From Elmis aenea (taxonomy: Eukaryota > Arthropoda > Insecta > Coleoptera > Elmidae): a stretch of 64,000 nt of DNA. Shown here one piece after another: positions 34,229 to 45,350 of the stretch (the stretch's first letter is position 1; each line of letters begins with the position of its first letter). A program made the translations under genes and the position numbers. Below the pieces are notes generated by a model, which was not told the DNA's origin, searched no databases, and saw only the letters and a list, made by a program, of their open reading frames with translations. The stretch is from assembly GCA_947652605.1 (NCBI GenBank), contig OX393577.1, positions 47,467,494 through 47,531,493 of the forward strand, written 5' to 3'.

Positions 34229-34555
34229 TTAATTTTTTATTAAGCAATCTTTGCATTTGAAAATAGCATGCTCCATGCATATTGGTTTTTTACATGTAGT
34301 ACAACAATACTTCGTCTTTCGATCTTTGGCTGACGGACAGTCTCCACATCTTACATACTTCTGCCTTTTTTTGGGAGGGCACGTTGACGAGGATTCTCCT
34401 AAATGCTGAGTTATCCTTTTTCGCGTTTCCCTAGGAATACGATCGTTGCTCTGCCTGTGTCGAAGATTATCAGTAATCAAAGATAAGCCTAGTTTACGAA
34501 TGAAATTACGTCGAGAGGTTTGTGTTTTATGATTCTCACGATATATTATCAGCAT
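34229..34555 (-). CDS. piggyBac transposase, C-terminal part with cysteine-rich domain
   Basis: A 108-codon frame, shifted by +1 relative to the upstream transposase frame and overlapping it by about 20 bp. It starts with LIIYRENH (the continuation expected after NMAAINA in this family), then RRNFIRKLGLSLI. It ends in a zinc-binding type domain: CGDCPSAKDRKTKYCCTTC, CMEHAIFKC, DC. In piggyBac proteins, this cysteine-rich tail binds the subterminal DNA. It has no convincing start of its own, so it is best read as the broken-off tail of the transposase. An AATAAA on this strand lies at about 34036-34031. Confidence 0.85.
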   Translation of the reverse strand: MLIIYRENHKTQTSRRNFIRKLGLSLITDNLRHRQSNDRIPRETRKRITQHLGESSSTCPPKKRQKYVRCGDCPSAKDRKTKYCCTTCKKPICMEHAIFKCKDCLIKN

Positions 34556-35939
34556 TTATAGCTGCCATATTGAGCAGACCATAGAAAATTGTCATAGGCC
34601 AACGTTTGCTATTGCGTGAAACGTTATACGTAGCACTCAATTCATCAGCAACGTCAACGCCAGCTTTTGTTTTATTGTAAAATGTGTTAATTTCGGGCTT
34701 TTGTTTTTCACCTGTACTGATGTCGATTGTTTTATCATGATGTAGAGTTGACATGAGCAACACTACTTTATTTTTTTTGGGCACATGTGAGACCAGTGTT
34801 ATATTACATTGGAATCCAAATTGTGAACTATTTACTTGTCCGTCTTTTTTGAAAGCTTCCGGTACTTGTGTTTTATTTTTGCGGACTGTACCTACTGAGG
34901 TCAATTTGTGTTCTTTGAGCAAATGTATCATAAGCGGATAGCCAGTAAACCAGTTATCAAAAGTAAGGTTTCGGCATGTCTTTGTCACGGGTTGCACTAA
35001 ACGGTCTACGACGTCAAATGCTTTGTTACTGAGTTGGAATGGTCCGGTAGGTTGTTTTCCAGCATATACTTCCAATTTGATGATATAAAACGTCTTAGCA
35101 TCAACAATTGCATATATTTTTATGCCGTATTTTGCTGGCTTATTAGGAATATACACTCGGAAGGCACAACGACCTCGAAACGATAGGAGCATTTCATCAA
35201 TCGTCAAATATTCGGAAGGTACATAGTGCATCGAACAGTTGTCAAAAAATCCATCAAATAAATTTCTTATAGCCGCCAAATTATCAACCTTTTTTCTCTC
35301 TTCTCGGGTGTTTTTATCATCAAATCTAACGCAATTTTGCAGAAAATAGAAACGTTGTAGTGACATTGTAGATCTAAAAATGTCTATGCCAGTACCATCT
35401 GTACGCCATAAATCGCTGAGATTTTGCCTGTTGGAGCGATTAAGCCCTGCTATATACAGAAGTCCCAGAAACGATTTCAACTCTTCCATAGATACAACCT
35501 TCATGTGATATTGTTCTTTTCCAAGGCGACAAGATATTCGTTTAGTATTTATCTGATTATTTGTATACATAAGTATATCATTGAGCATGGTGTCTGTGAT
35601 GAAGAGGTTCCAACATTCGTATTCTGTTTGAACATTTTTAGCAGCACCTTTTACGCCTGCAGGATTTGTGATGATATTTTCAGCTCTCGTACGGATGTTT
35701 GGCCGGGAACAGTCTTTATTCCACTTTGTCCCATCCTTGGAAATAAAAAAGGACCCACGTGCATCGTTATCCTCATCGGTATCCTCCTCATCAAAAATTA
35801 CGTCTTGTTCCGAGTCACTTTCCTCACTACGTTGAGAGCAGTGATCTATTTCCTCATCACTTCCTGATTCACCATTATCGTCACTGGAACATTCTTCCAA
35901 AAGGGCAGTTAACCGTTTTTGAGTTTCTTCGTAAGACAT
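34536..35939 (-). CDS. piggyBac transposase, main part (DDD catalytic core)
   Basis: 467 codons. An acidic, Ser-rich N-terminus (residues 1-60) precedes the dimerisation/DNA-binding and catalytic core. The three catalytic aspartates are visible: D248 in YLTIDEMLLSFRGR, D328 in CRNLTFDNWFTGYPL, D429 in NKTKAGVDVADELS. YIPNKPAKYGIKIY (264-277) and GTVRKNK (350-356) are family hallmarks also found in the cabbage looper protein. With the shifted tail it would be about 570 residues, close to the roughly 594 of that protein. The frame ends after NMAAINA because of a single +1 shift near 34550. The ATG at 35939 sits just inside the right end, with a possible 3' splice site (TATTTTTAG) shortly upstream. 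The enzyme excises and inserts its element at TTAA. Confidence 0.95.
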   Translation of the reverse strand: MSYEETQKRLTALLEECSSDDNGESGSDEEIDHCSQRSEESDSEQDVIFDEEDTDEDNDARGSFFISKDGTKWNKDCSRPNIRTRAENIITNPAGVKGAAKNVQTEYECWNLFITDTMLNDILMYTNNQINTKRISCRLGKEQYHMKVVSMEELKSFLGLLYIAGLNRSNRQNLSDLWRTDGTGIDIFRSTMSLQRFYFLQNCVRFDDKNTREERKKVDNLAAIRNLFDGFFDNCSMHYVPSEYLTIDEMLLSFRGRCAFRVYIPNKPAKYGIKIYAIVDAKTFYIIKLEVYAGKQPTGPFQLSNKAFDVVDRLVQPVTKTCRNLTFDNWFTGYPLMIHLLKEHKLTSVGTVRKNKTQVPEAFKKDGQVNSSQFGFQCNITLVSHVPKKNKVVLLMSTLHHDKTIDISTGEKQKPEINTFYNKTKAGVDVADELSATYNVSRNSKRWPMTIFYGLLNMAAINADNIS

Positions 35940-36225
35940 TTTTGGCGTTTACAACCCTAAAAATACGAAAATACACCTATTGTAAGCATTAAATCAAAAC
36001 AAAGTTACAACACAAAATATGTACACCGACTGTGAGGTCGGGTATAACATACCCACTATATGTTTGCGCACGTGTATCATCCACCGGCGTCGGCAAAGTA
36101 ATGTTTCCAACGCTTAAAACCTCTCCCCGCACCTTACCCTCCAGCTACTTGGCACATCACCTTCCAGAAATCACGCAGTCAACAAATACCGTGTGTTTTG
36201 TAAACTGTCGGGTATGATATACCCG

Positions 36226-36242
36226 ACCTCACTCACGCCGGG
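36226..36242 (-). repeat. piggyBac right terminal inverted repeat
   Basis: The complement reads CCCGGCGTGAGTGAGGT, one base different from the left repeat, and lies immediately inside the right TTAA. Confidence 0.95.
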
Positions 36243-36246
36243 TTAA

Positions 36247-36849
36247 CCCTAGTTTCAGATGCGTTTTTATTCTTAATTTGTTTTTCAACCTCATTTGCTA
36301 TTTTTTCAAAACATATTTCTTAAGAAACCGGATATTTTTGTGGCTTTAAATGTTTGTCGGTATAGTTTCCTAACTAGATTCCTTTTACAAGAAATGTTTG
36401 CTCCCACATAAGTTAAAGACGCTTCCATCTATTTGTAGCTTACATCTTAAAGGGGTTTTGAAAACTGTAATACTTTTTTCCCTCTTTAGATACTTCCATG
36501 TTCCACCTTTTCGTGGTTGTAACCGTTTGGTGTAATAATCTGTAGATTGTCTTTTGTCTTAGTTGTAAGAGCTACATCATCAACGTTACGTTGAACAACA
36601 TGGAACTAAAAGAATCTGATGCGTTTTGTGATTTGACTTTCTTCCTATATTTATTCCCCAATTTTATTTTAATTTACCTATTATTTTATGTATTTTAATT
36701 ATATTTATAATTGCTATTGGCAATTCTTTTTATTCCAGTATTTCCAGTACATCGTCTTGTTGAATTCTGAGAAATGCTTTTGCAAAGGTCAACAATGAAG
36801 ATGAAAGCAGGTTTAGAGTGTTCTATAGACGTTTCATATATCTGTCTGA
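36247..36849 (-). pseudogene. LINE reverse transcriptase fragment, proximal piece
   Basis: On the minus strand, from 36848 downward: VFRQIYETSIEHSKPAF, IFIVDLCKS (reverse transcriptase motif of the type FVDL.KAFD), then near 36555-36600 RNVDDVALTTKTKDNLQ, which corresponds to the palm motif YADD(V)AL with YA replaced by NV. It ends with EVEKQIKNKNASETRV at the piggyBac insertion site and continues at 33844. Several stops and frame changes lie between the blocks. An ordinary 5'-truncated RTE-like LINE copy, older than the piggyBac insertion. Confidence 0.8.
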
Positions 36850-36874
36850 AAACCCGGGAACGAAGATTGTAACA

Positions 36875-37160
36875 TGTCTGAATGTATTATTATTTTATTA
36901 TTTCCGCTGAGGTGGTCCCCTTCGGGTTCCTGTACTGCGACCTATTGGTCTATTGTACCCTCCGGTGATAGCCCCTTAAAGAAGTCCTGTGTTTTTGAAA
37001 ACTCCAGGATTTGCTTTAAGGGTGTTTTTCTTAACTCTTCTTGGTTGGCTTTTTCCATCCCTAGAAGTCTAAGCCGATAGGTTGTGAATCCTTCACACTT
37101 GCATATTACGTGAAGAGGAGTTTCTTCTTATTCACCACATCTTAATTTTCACTCTTTCGA
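36875..37160 (-). pseudogene. Jockey/I-like LINE ORF2 C-terminal end
   Basis: The minus-strand frame gives CGE, a stop, EETPLHVICKCEGFTTYRLR, LLGMEKANQEELRKTPLK, ILEFSKTQDFF and then QEPEGDHLSG in the 3' tail. C..C(G)EEEET..H..C.C....R...LG is the familiar zinc-knuckle-like end of Jockey/I-type ORF2 proteins. One stop is present inside the motif. The 3' end abuts an AT-rich tail at about 36875. Sequence to about 37300 may be more of the same, but is too decayed to read. Confidence 0.75.
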
Positions 37161-39114
37161 TACAAGTCAATGATGTTTTTTTGTATCAAAAGTTGTAATT
37201 CTTTTATTAGAGCCTTTCATCCACTTCTAAGCTGGTCCTTTGTGACACTGTCTATTTCAGGAAATTTCCGGGTTTTTGAATGACCTCAGTTACTGCCACG
37301 TTTGTTTCTACTCAATTCATGTTATTTTTTAGTATCTATCTACTACTTTGTCATGTATTTGTTTTTAATTTGTTTCATGCTTGTTCCGAATTGTCTTCGT
37401 TTGATATCTTTTCACTTGTTATCTCCCTGTTTAATCTAGTCACATATAACATTTTTGAACTGTGTTTTCTCAGGCCTTCAGTGTTAAGCTTTTCCCTTTT
37501 TCTTCTCTTTCTGAAAGATTTTTTATCTTCATTTTCTGTTAACTAGGTTATGATCACTTGCAACGTTTGCAGAATTTAATCTAGAATCCTCTTAGATTGT
37601 ACTGATTTGCTAGTGATTATGTTGTAGTCTAATATTGATTTGCTTCCTCGACTATTTTCCCACGTGTATTTAAGTTTCCACCGGTGTTAGTTAAGTTTTG
37701 TATATTCTGAGGCTAATTATTGAGCACAAGTTTTTAATAAGTAGCCGTTATTAATGAGAACGTCCTCATTAAATTTCTGCCTTAATGTATGTATGTAAAC
37801 TAAGAGAAATTGTTTAAATACAAAATTTAATACTAAAATACGCTACATAGTCTAGCCTTTTACAAACAAAATATTTTAATAAAATTGTATTTGCGGAAAA
37901 GTGAGCAATGTGTTATATATTTACACAAGAAATTTTTTAAGAAAACGATTTTATGCAATAATGTTTTCGCCACAACCTGCACATTAGTTTTTACGAGCTT
38001 TTTGCGAAATTCTATATCGTGAAAAGAGTTTTTTTTTAGAATCACATCAATTATGTCACTGGCTTGTGAGAAGATAAAATATCATCTTTGGTCGATATAA
38101 AGCAAAATTTATGGCGCGAAAATGCAATTTTATAGTCCGATTAACATTTAACACAATCTTTTTTTCATGGTGTCCAGGTTATTTCACGCTATTTAGTTAG
38201 TGAGCGCTACCTTTCCGGTTACAAGCCCTCTAAGATTTTACTTTTAAATGAAGATGTATCCCGAATTTTGATCTCCTCTCTAAAGAATAAAATAAGCATT
38301 AGGGATTTGCTGGCCGTAGGGTGTCGGTATTGCAGGCTCTGCGCTATTGATCTACAGCTCTGCAGCGGATGGAAGTGTCATTCCATATCTCATCTAATTC
38401 AACTATTGTTCAGATTGTTAAGAAAGTTCGAATTTGATGAATTGCAATTTGAACAAGGAAACTTGGATTATTTATAATTTTCAAGCCGAATTTTATCGGT
38501 TTTACTTTAATTGCGCTTACTAGGTATAAAGAACAAAGTGTACAGAAAACAAAAAAAACTTGCTTTTTCTTTCATAATGTCCTTATTATCATTCAATTTT
38601 TGCATAAACTTCTATCCCAAAAATTTAATTTTATATTTTGGAAAAACTAAAATCTTGCATCAAAAACAATATTTAACATAAATTAGTAGTTATATCAATT
38701 TTTGATGGTCTTCAGATTTAAATTTAAAGGTAAATGTTCGATGTCAATCAGTGAAACAACCGAATATATTTGCAAAAACAAATGTTAAAAAACATAATTT
38801 ATTTAGTCAGAGATAATGTTTGTATAATTCTTAAACAATGTTGAAGTTTAAATAAAAAATTTAATGTTTTTCTGTAGTTTAAGCAATATTTCCATATATG
38901 GGATGGTAATTAAAAAACTTACAAGTGATATAATATTTTTTAACCATACTGAACATTATGCGCAAACTAATTTAGTAGTAATTTCTAAGAGTTTTCCCAA
39001 TTTTCCTTTGTTTAACCGTATTTGCGTTATTCCGTGTGTATCTTTAATTGCTTAACATAATCTTGAGGTCAGAGGTTGAAATTTGCGGCTTATCACTATC
39101 AATACCATAAATTA
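37161..39114. other. No recognised feature
   Basis: T-rich to AT-rich DNA. The part up to about 37560 has long minus-strand-biased composition that may continue the LINE remnant. The rest shows no paired ends, coding similarity or RNA genes. Confidence 0.35.
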
Positions 39115-39235
39115 TTAATTTAAGTTTGTAGGGTTGGTTTCCGGGTTGAAGATTTCTTCCTGATAAGCGACGTTTCGTCCTTCTTTATTGGGAACATCTT
39201 CAGGGTTGTTCGTTTAATGGTTAAACAGCAACTGG
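39115..39235 (-). pseudogene. Penelope-like element 3' end scrap
   Basis: On the minus strand: CTGAAGATGTTCCCAATAAA, GGACGAAACGTCGC and AACCCGGAAACCAACCC. Translated, it gives EDVPNKEGRNVA and NPETNP, typical of the last codons of Penelope-like elements. Only about 120 bp remains. Confidence 0.65.
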
Positions 39236-40275
39236 TGAATTATTTGTGCTTGGATAATTTATACAATAGTAATTGATGTGTTTACCATTTGAAATTGTTC
39301 ATAAAACGTTTTCTGTATCATTTGTTTAAAAAACGGTTCAAGAATTTTTAAATTTAAAATACGCAGAACTTATTTTTCTGGATACAATTCCATTTATTTT
39401 CATAGTTACTATAATATTTCTGTTGCTTCATAATTGGACATGTTATTGTCCGAATTGTATAAAATCACTGTTTGTACAAAATAATCATACGTAATATTGT
39501 ACAAGTACTGTGTTTTTTTTCTAAACCTTTGATGTTTCTAGGGAAACTTGCTGGTGTATAAATTTCATGAGATCAAATTGCCCAAAAACAGCGCTAGCAC
39601 AAAGCGTGTTTTTGCAGGGTAACTTGATCGAGTGTAATTATACGCAAGTTTCTATACGAAGCGTAGTGGATTTCCTAAAAAACACTTGTCACGAGTGGTA
39701 TTTGGAAAATTGTTTGAGTATTAAACGGAAACAAAAAATTAGATTTTTGTTGACTTATATAATTATTGATATCTTGACATTTACACAAACCAATAACATT
39801 TGCTGAGACAATGTATAATGTTAGTCTAACTGCAGAATAAAAAGTAGGTACTATTTGTAGAAATTTTTCAAAAACTCATAAAAAGTTATTTGAATTGAAG
39901 AAAAATAATTAGGTTAACGTGGTAGTGTAGTATGTTTTTGTTTTAATTAAATAAGAAAAAAAAAAACTGATTTCATTACAAACTTTAGTTAAAATCAGAA
40001 ATACAAAACTATACAGGTATAGATATGTTGAAGCAACAGAAAATATTTATTTCAATTTTTTTTTCATAATTTAGGGCAGTAATTCCTTCATTTAAAGTAT
40101 AGATGCTCTATTTTTAAAAAGACCATGAAAATTTACAGATGTTTTTTTTTTTTAAACTAAAACAAGGATTGCTTTCACTGATAGTAAACTTATTGGGCTC
40201 AATCTAAATCCAGCTCAACACAGTAGGAACGTTTTAAGACTTTGGGTCTTTTCTTCAGCAGCAATTTTAATGATA
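39236..40275. other. No recognised feature
   Basis: AT-rich DNA with poly-A and poly-T runs. No element boundary or coding similarity visible. Confidence 0.35.
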
Positions 40276-40450
40276 CAGGGTGATTTAGTTTGACATTTAT
40301 TAATAACTAATTAACAAGATTGCTACTGATAAAGAGACAAAAGTCATAAAATTGGATTATCAATTTTTTTAAAACATTAAAAATATTTTTAATCCTCAAG
40401 AAAATTTAAAAAAATGGCCTTTCGTTTTTTTGACACTACCTTTTTTGGCA
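40276..40450 (+). mobile_element. Solo CAGGGTGATTTAG end
   Basis: After TA: CAGGGTGATTTAGTTTGACA, followed by AACAAGATTGC and the A/T-rich arm sequence common to this group. No right end was found nearby. Confidence 0.5.
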
Positions 40451-41777
40451 ACAATACCTAGTTGAAATAAAAATGTACCTAAATAAATAATTTGTAACCG
40501 TAAACTATAACGCAATCACAATTAAAGGAAGCTAAATGTAGCGTAATTAGCAGAATATTTGCCATAGCAATAAAATTTACGGTAATAAAATTTATAATAC
40601 AATTCAGTTTAATGGGTAGTGGTAGAGTATCCTAAAATTCTTCCCTTTATTATATTGTTATGTACAAGTCGTGTAATTCAGTGGTCACGTTTGAAACACG
40701 TTTTATCGACCGTATTTAACTAGTGTTTTAATGTTAAAACATTGTGGCGTATTTTAGTGTTGCGCACACTCTTTTTATTTGCGACTCGTAGACTTATTAT
40801 ATTTTTAACATATCTTCAACCCTTAGATTCGACGCGGGGGACTTTATTCCCCCATGATTCGTTTTTTTCTAAAGACTTCGTAAATAATTTATTCCTGATA
40901 TTCTTCGTTTAGGTAGTCGATTTTTATTGTAAGTTTGGTGTGAGTCCATATTTCTAGTATATTTTGGTTAATTATATTTTAAGAAAAACGTACTTTTTTC
41001 GTAGTTTAAGTTATACTTTTGTTTTTTTTTCTCGATAACAATGTCAAATATCAGGTTAGTATAAATTAGTGGTTTAATTTAAATACATTAAATTTTATAC
41101 ACACTAAATTAAAATGCACATTGATTAAAAAAATAAAAAACGCGGGGAGAAAAGCCGTTGAAGCAAATTCTGACAAATAAATGTTAAATTTCAATTAATT
41201 GGTTCGATGTGCCTCTGTTGAACTAAAAGTTTGATCCGCGTTTTGAGTAATAATGGAAATGGTTGGCGTAGTATCTTTTTGGAATCTAATTATTACCGAT
41301 ATTATGTTTTTATCGCAAAAAAATTGAGAAACAAGTTTGACACAGATATGGTGATAAGAATTGCATAATTGTTCGTATTGTTCTTACCTTCAAATTTCTT
41401 TCAAATTCACAACCAAATCTAATCCGCAAAGTTGTGTATTCCAAAATGTTGTTCTTTTTTGTTTGTAGGAATAATTTTATTAAAATCTCAATAGAATAAT
41501 AGATAATTTTTGATTTGAAAATTGCGTTGCGAAATTTACTTGCTATATTATCATAATAATAAGCAATATTTATATGCTTAAAAATCTACATTATTTAGCC
41601 TGAATAATTTTGAAAAGCATGACAATATTCTGGGTTGTGGTTGTGCAATTCTACTTTCCAAAAAATCAATTGGTTTTTAATAGCTTTAATTTTACTGCCC
41701 AATGTTAAAATATTCGTTTCCTGGACTTCTAACCTGTAATTTTAGTCGTTTAGTTTCATTTTCAAATTTTAATGTAA
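40451..41777. other. No recognised feature
   Basis: AT-rich, unique-looking DNA without supportable features. Confidence 0.35.
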
Positions 41778-41932
41778 CCTTTTCGGTGCGCAATGCTTTT
41801 AGTTTTTTTGTGCCTGCACCCTGCAGTGCGCCTAACTTTCAATGCTTTAATGTTCGGGCGAGTTAACTCGTCTCGAGCATCTTGGGCCGCGTAAAAATTT
41901 GGCGAGTATACTCGTCCAGAGCACCGATAAGG
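41778..41932. mobile_element. Candidate piggyBac-type MITE
   Basis: 155 bp with short inverted ends: CCTTTTCGGTGCGC at the left and, in complement, CCTTATCGGTGCTC at the right. Flanks read GTAA and TTGA, each one base from TTAA. Two perfect 12-bp palindromes, CGAGTTAACTCG (41860) and CGAGTATACTCG (41903), lie 43 bp apart inside. The ends differ from those of the piggyBac at 33849, so that element would not be expected to move it. Confidence 0.5.
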
Positions 41933-44390
41933 TTGAGGAAGATAAAACTGTATCATTGTCAAATAGGAGAAAATTTTTAAAGTGTCGCAACCCAAAGTTT
42001 GCGCACCACTGGCGTAGTCGCTATTTTGACAAGGTGATGTTTTATTAATTTGTTTAAATAAATAACAGAACTTTTATAAATTCATTTGTAAATCTTTTAC
42101 CTTTATTTTTAAACTAAACTATTTCTAAAAATTCGCAGCCATTTTGATATGACGTGACCTTAGCTTAGGCTTAGAGTATGGTTATTTAACAACTTGGCTA
42201 CGTTATATTAAAACTTTAATCATTTATTTCTATGCAAGTAAATTATGACGAAAATCTAGCTGAAAAATATTGATTTTCTAAAAAAAAATGCATATAATTT
42301 TATTTTTACTGTAAAGAAACACAATCATGTATCCAATTACAAATGCTTAAAACACTTGTAGTGCAAAGTAAACAGAACAAGCATTTGTTTGTGGCATGCC
42401 TTATAATTAACTGGTTTTAACAAGAGATTCCGCTTATCTCGAATTTCAAGCTGTTATAAATACCTTGGGGGCCGATTTTTCAAATCAAGTTACACCCGAA
42501 TGAGATACTGAAATCGGATCATTTTATTTCACATGCTCTTAAGTTACATTCGACTAACAAACTTAAATGATCGTTTAATTACAATACATCGAAGTGAGTA
42601 TTAAACTGAATGGATGATTTTAGTTAACTAGATTTTGGAAACTTAAACTTCAATAATAAGTAAAAAGTGATTAATCTGTAGTTATCTTAACTAACGTTAT
42701 TTTTTAAAGCACCTTTTTATGTTAATGAGTTAGATTTTGTGCAATACTCTTCGTCTATTTTCGATTATCATAATTTATTTGTTCTTTAATAACATTTTTT
42801 TCCTTTATATACAAAATTGTTACATTTTTAATGCTAAAATAAATTACTGATAAAGATGATTCTATAAAATCATTGTAATAACTATTATATTATTAAAAAG
42901 AGTTGGAATTCAAGACACCCTTCAGTATTCATTGCCCTTTGGATAGATTTTGTTTTCATGGCAATATTGATTTTTAAAAAAGATCGCTATTTTTGGATTG
43001 ATTGCAGCTATCCTTCAAACTATACCAATGATGTGTCACATATATTTGTATTCAAAATGTTTAACACCACAGGTCAAAGCAATACTCAATTAAGGCGTCC
43101 ATATGAAATAACAAAGTTGATGATAGTCCAAAATAAACGAAACGTTTAAAACAAAATCAAACGGGATTAGCATTTATAGAAAATAAACAATGAATGAGAG
43201 AAAATGTTTACATACTTTGTATAATAAAATAAAGGATATAAAACGGAAAAACGAAAATAGATAAACTTCTGAACTAAGTTGGCTTTGGCAATTTTAATCT
43301 CAGTGTTAAATTCAGCACAAAACAATGCAACTCAATTTAACCAACTTCATAGCTCTTTAAATAAAAAAATATTTCAATGTTGAGCGTCGAATGTATAATC
43401 TTAATTTAAAATGTTCGTCTTTGTAAGGTGATTGTTATTTAGTCATGAAGAATATATCTTAAAAATAAAGATAAGTTTAAAAAGTCATAAACTAAAGCAC
43501 CATTTCAATCTCAGAGGTATCGGCTTTTTGTTTTACAGTATAAAATTTATAGTATAAAATAAATGTTTACAACCCCATCACGTTAAACGAAAAATATTTT
43601 GGGATATATTCAATCCTTTCGCTTCTAATCTCTTGTGAACGGTGCTAGCCTGTAGTGTGAACTCGCCCAGCTTGTGCGTGTCTATGAGGCGTTCGCCAAG
43701 AAATCAACAATAAATAGCGGCTTCTAGACGTTTTATTATGGGTAAACTACGAAAATATAAATTAACAGAAAACAATAATTGACGATACAAAGTTAAGCAC
43801 CTCTTTTTCCCAAAACATTAAATTTGCCTAATTTATGTTTTGTTTTGCATTTCATTTGTTTAATGCATTTTTGCAGGAACGATCAATCGTTAGTAGTTTA
43901 ATACTATACATAGGGGCGGTCTAGGTGTTTCGGGGCCTAGGACTTATTGAAGTCCAATAGGGCTCCATTTTTTGTTAAATTAAGAATCTTTAAATTGGGT
44001 TTTATAATTAATTTTTAATAACATTAACATCAGAGTTGAAATATATTTATTTATGAAATGGTGTTGAATGACAAACAATATATCCTATATAAAAAAAACA
44101 TAAGGAACAAACATAAGGAATTGGGCAAAAATTGTCTAACTCACGAACTGGGGGAGTTAACTTATTCGGTGAAATGAATACCGAGTGCACCACTACTCAG
44201 TTACATCCGGTATGTAGATTTAACATGTAATTAATATTTGACCATAAATGAATTTTTAATTCATTTTAAATTTATAATTGACGGCTTATATCTTAAATAC
44301 ATAATTTAAAAGCTTTAAAATATATATTTTTGTATGATAAATTGTTTAATTATTTAAATTTATAGATATTCATTTATTCATTGAGCTATA
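41933..44390. other. No recognised feature
   Basis: Mostly AT-rich DNA. GGGGGCCGATTTTTCAAATC at about 42467 and GGGGCGGTCTAGGTGTTTCG at about 43913 resemble ends of decayed repeats, but no partner could be found for either. Confidence 0.35.
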
Positions 44391-45350
44391 CCGGGTGTAA
44401 ATGAAGTGTGGTACACCCGCTTTTTTTCTTTAGTTTTGATTTTAGATAAATGAATTTTTAGACATATGATATGTGCAAAAAATCGGGTTTTTTAAGCACA
44501 TGCACACAATTGCTTCACTTCCGGTTTCGCCGGAAATGACCCCAACTTTGTATTTTAAATGGAACACCCTATATATTTTTACATTTTTGGAAAGAGGAAG
44601 CGATTTTGGATCCAACTGCACTATTTCGTTAATTTTTATAAACTCAAATAATTTTTAAACCAAAATTTAATTTTTTATTAGTTGTGCCGTGACCTGCATA
44701 AATTAAATTTTATTATCTTAACAATTGTTCAAAAACGATTTTGTAATTTTTAAATGACATTTAGGTTACTTTAATCGGCTTTGTAGGTTGCGGAATCGGT
44801 TTTTTGACAAAAAGTCAATTTTTTTAAATGGAACTATGGTGTTACAAGCGGTTATTTAAATGGAGCATCTTCTGAGGAATCCATCGATACCAATAACTTG
44901 TATTTTTATTAAGAGTCTGCTTCAACAAGTCAAAATTATTGTAAAGATTTATTAAGAGATCCTTTTAATCGCAGTACACTGTGCATAACTGCAACAAAAC
45001 AAATCATTCAAAACAAAAACAAAGGTGCTCTGGAAGGTAGCTGCGAAAACGAACAAATGCTTGTTTACGTGTTTGTATGTCATTGCGGTGGTGGAAAAAT
45101 TATTACAGTCACTAAATTAAAACTTATTATTAATTTAAATTTATTTAAAATTAATTATTAAAAATATTGGTGCTGCAAAATGAAACGTTACTTTTACACT
45201 CGTACAGAACAAGTTGATATGCTATTAAAATTTGGTGAATGCAGAATAATGCTAAGACAGCGTGCGTTTTGTATACTAAAAGATCCCTGATCGTCGTTAC
45301 CCTGCTGCATCAAAATTAAACCTCACCAACATTTAAAAATGGCGGATCGT
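44391..45350 (+). mobile_element. CCGGGTGTAA-ended element with transposase start, copy 2
   Basis: The left end after TA is CCGGGTGTAAATGAAGTGTG. The first 400 bp match 16241-16640, including the TTCCGGTTTCGCCGGAA hairpin, ATGGAACACCCTATATATTT and CCGTGACCTGCATA. At 45180 a transposase reading frame begins (next entry). No right end was found; the element fades after about 45420. Confidence 0.75.
45180..45345 (+). pseudogene. DUF4817-type transposase N-terminus, frameshifted
   Basis: ATG opens MKRYFYTRTEQVDMLLKFGE, then the frame shifts to NNAKTACVLYTKRS and again to DRRYPAASKLNLTNI. Family knowledge: in this transposase group the N-terminal helix-turn-helix region has the form (Y)EQVDML..(Y)GECG.N...A..LY.ERYPDRRHPA...F. 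The blocks match in order, across two frameshifts. The catalytic domain is absent. It confirms that the CCGGGTG-ended families also derive from this kind of transposon. Confidence 0.75.

Larger units (their letters stand above)
33849..36242 (-). mobile_element. Structurally complete piggyBac element
   Basis: 2394 bp, flanked by TTAA at 33845-33848 and 36243-36246. The 17-bp terminal inverted repeats CCCGGCGTGA(A/G)TGAGGT differ at one base. Subterminal blocks TGAGGT(G/C)GGGT...ACATACCCA lie at 33886-33911 and 36030-36055, with a related GTCGGGTATGATATACCCGAC palindrome next to the right end. The interior is filled by one transposase reading unit on the minus strand (35939 to 34229), broken once. 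Compared with the other elements here, it is far less decayed and therefore young. Confidence 0.95.

Noticed and set aside
35424..35992. Plus-strand frames of 147 and 77 codons
   Set aside because: They are antisense to the well-supported piggyBac transposase on the minus strand.
43560..44000. Possible tRNA-derived SINE near GGGGCGGTCTAGGTGTTTCG
   Set aside because: I could not find A and B box promoter motifs in correct spacing or a tRNA-like head, and no second copy lies in the window.
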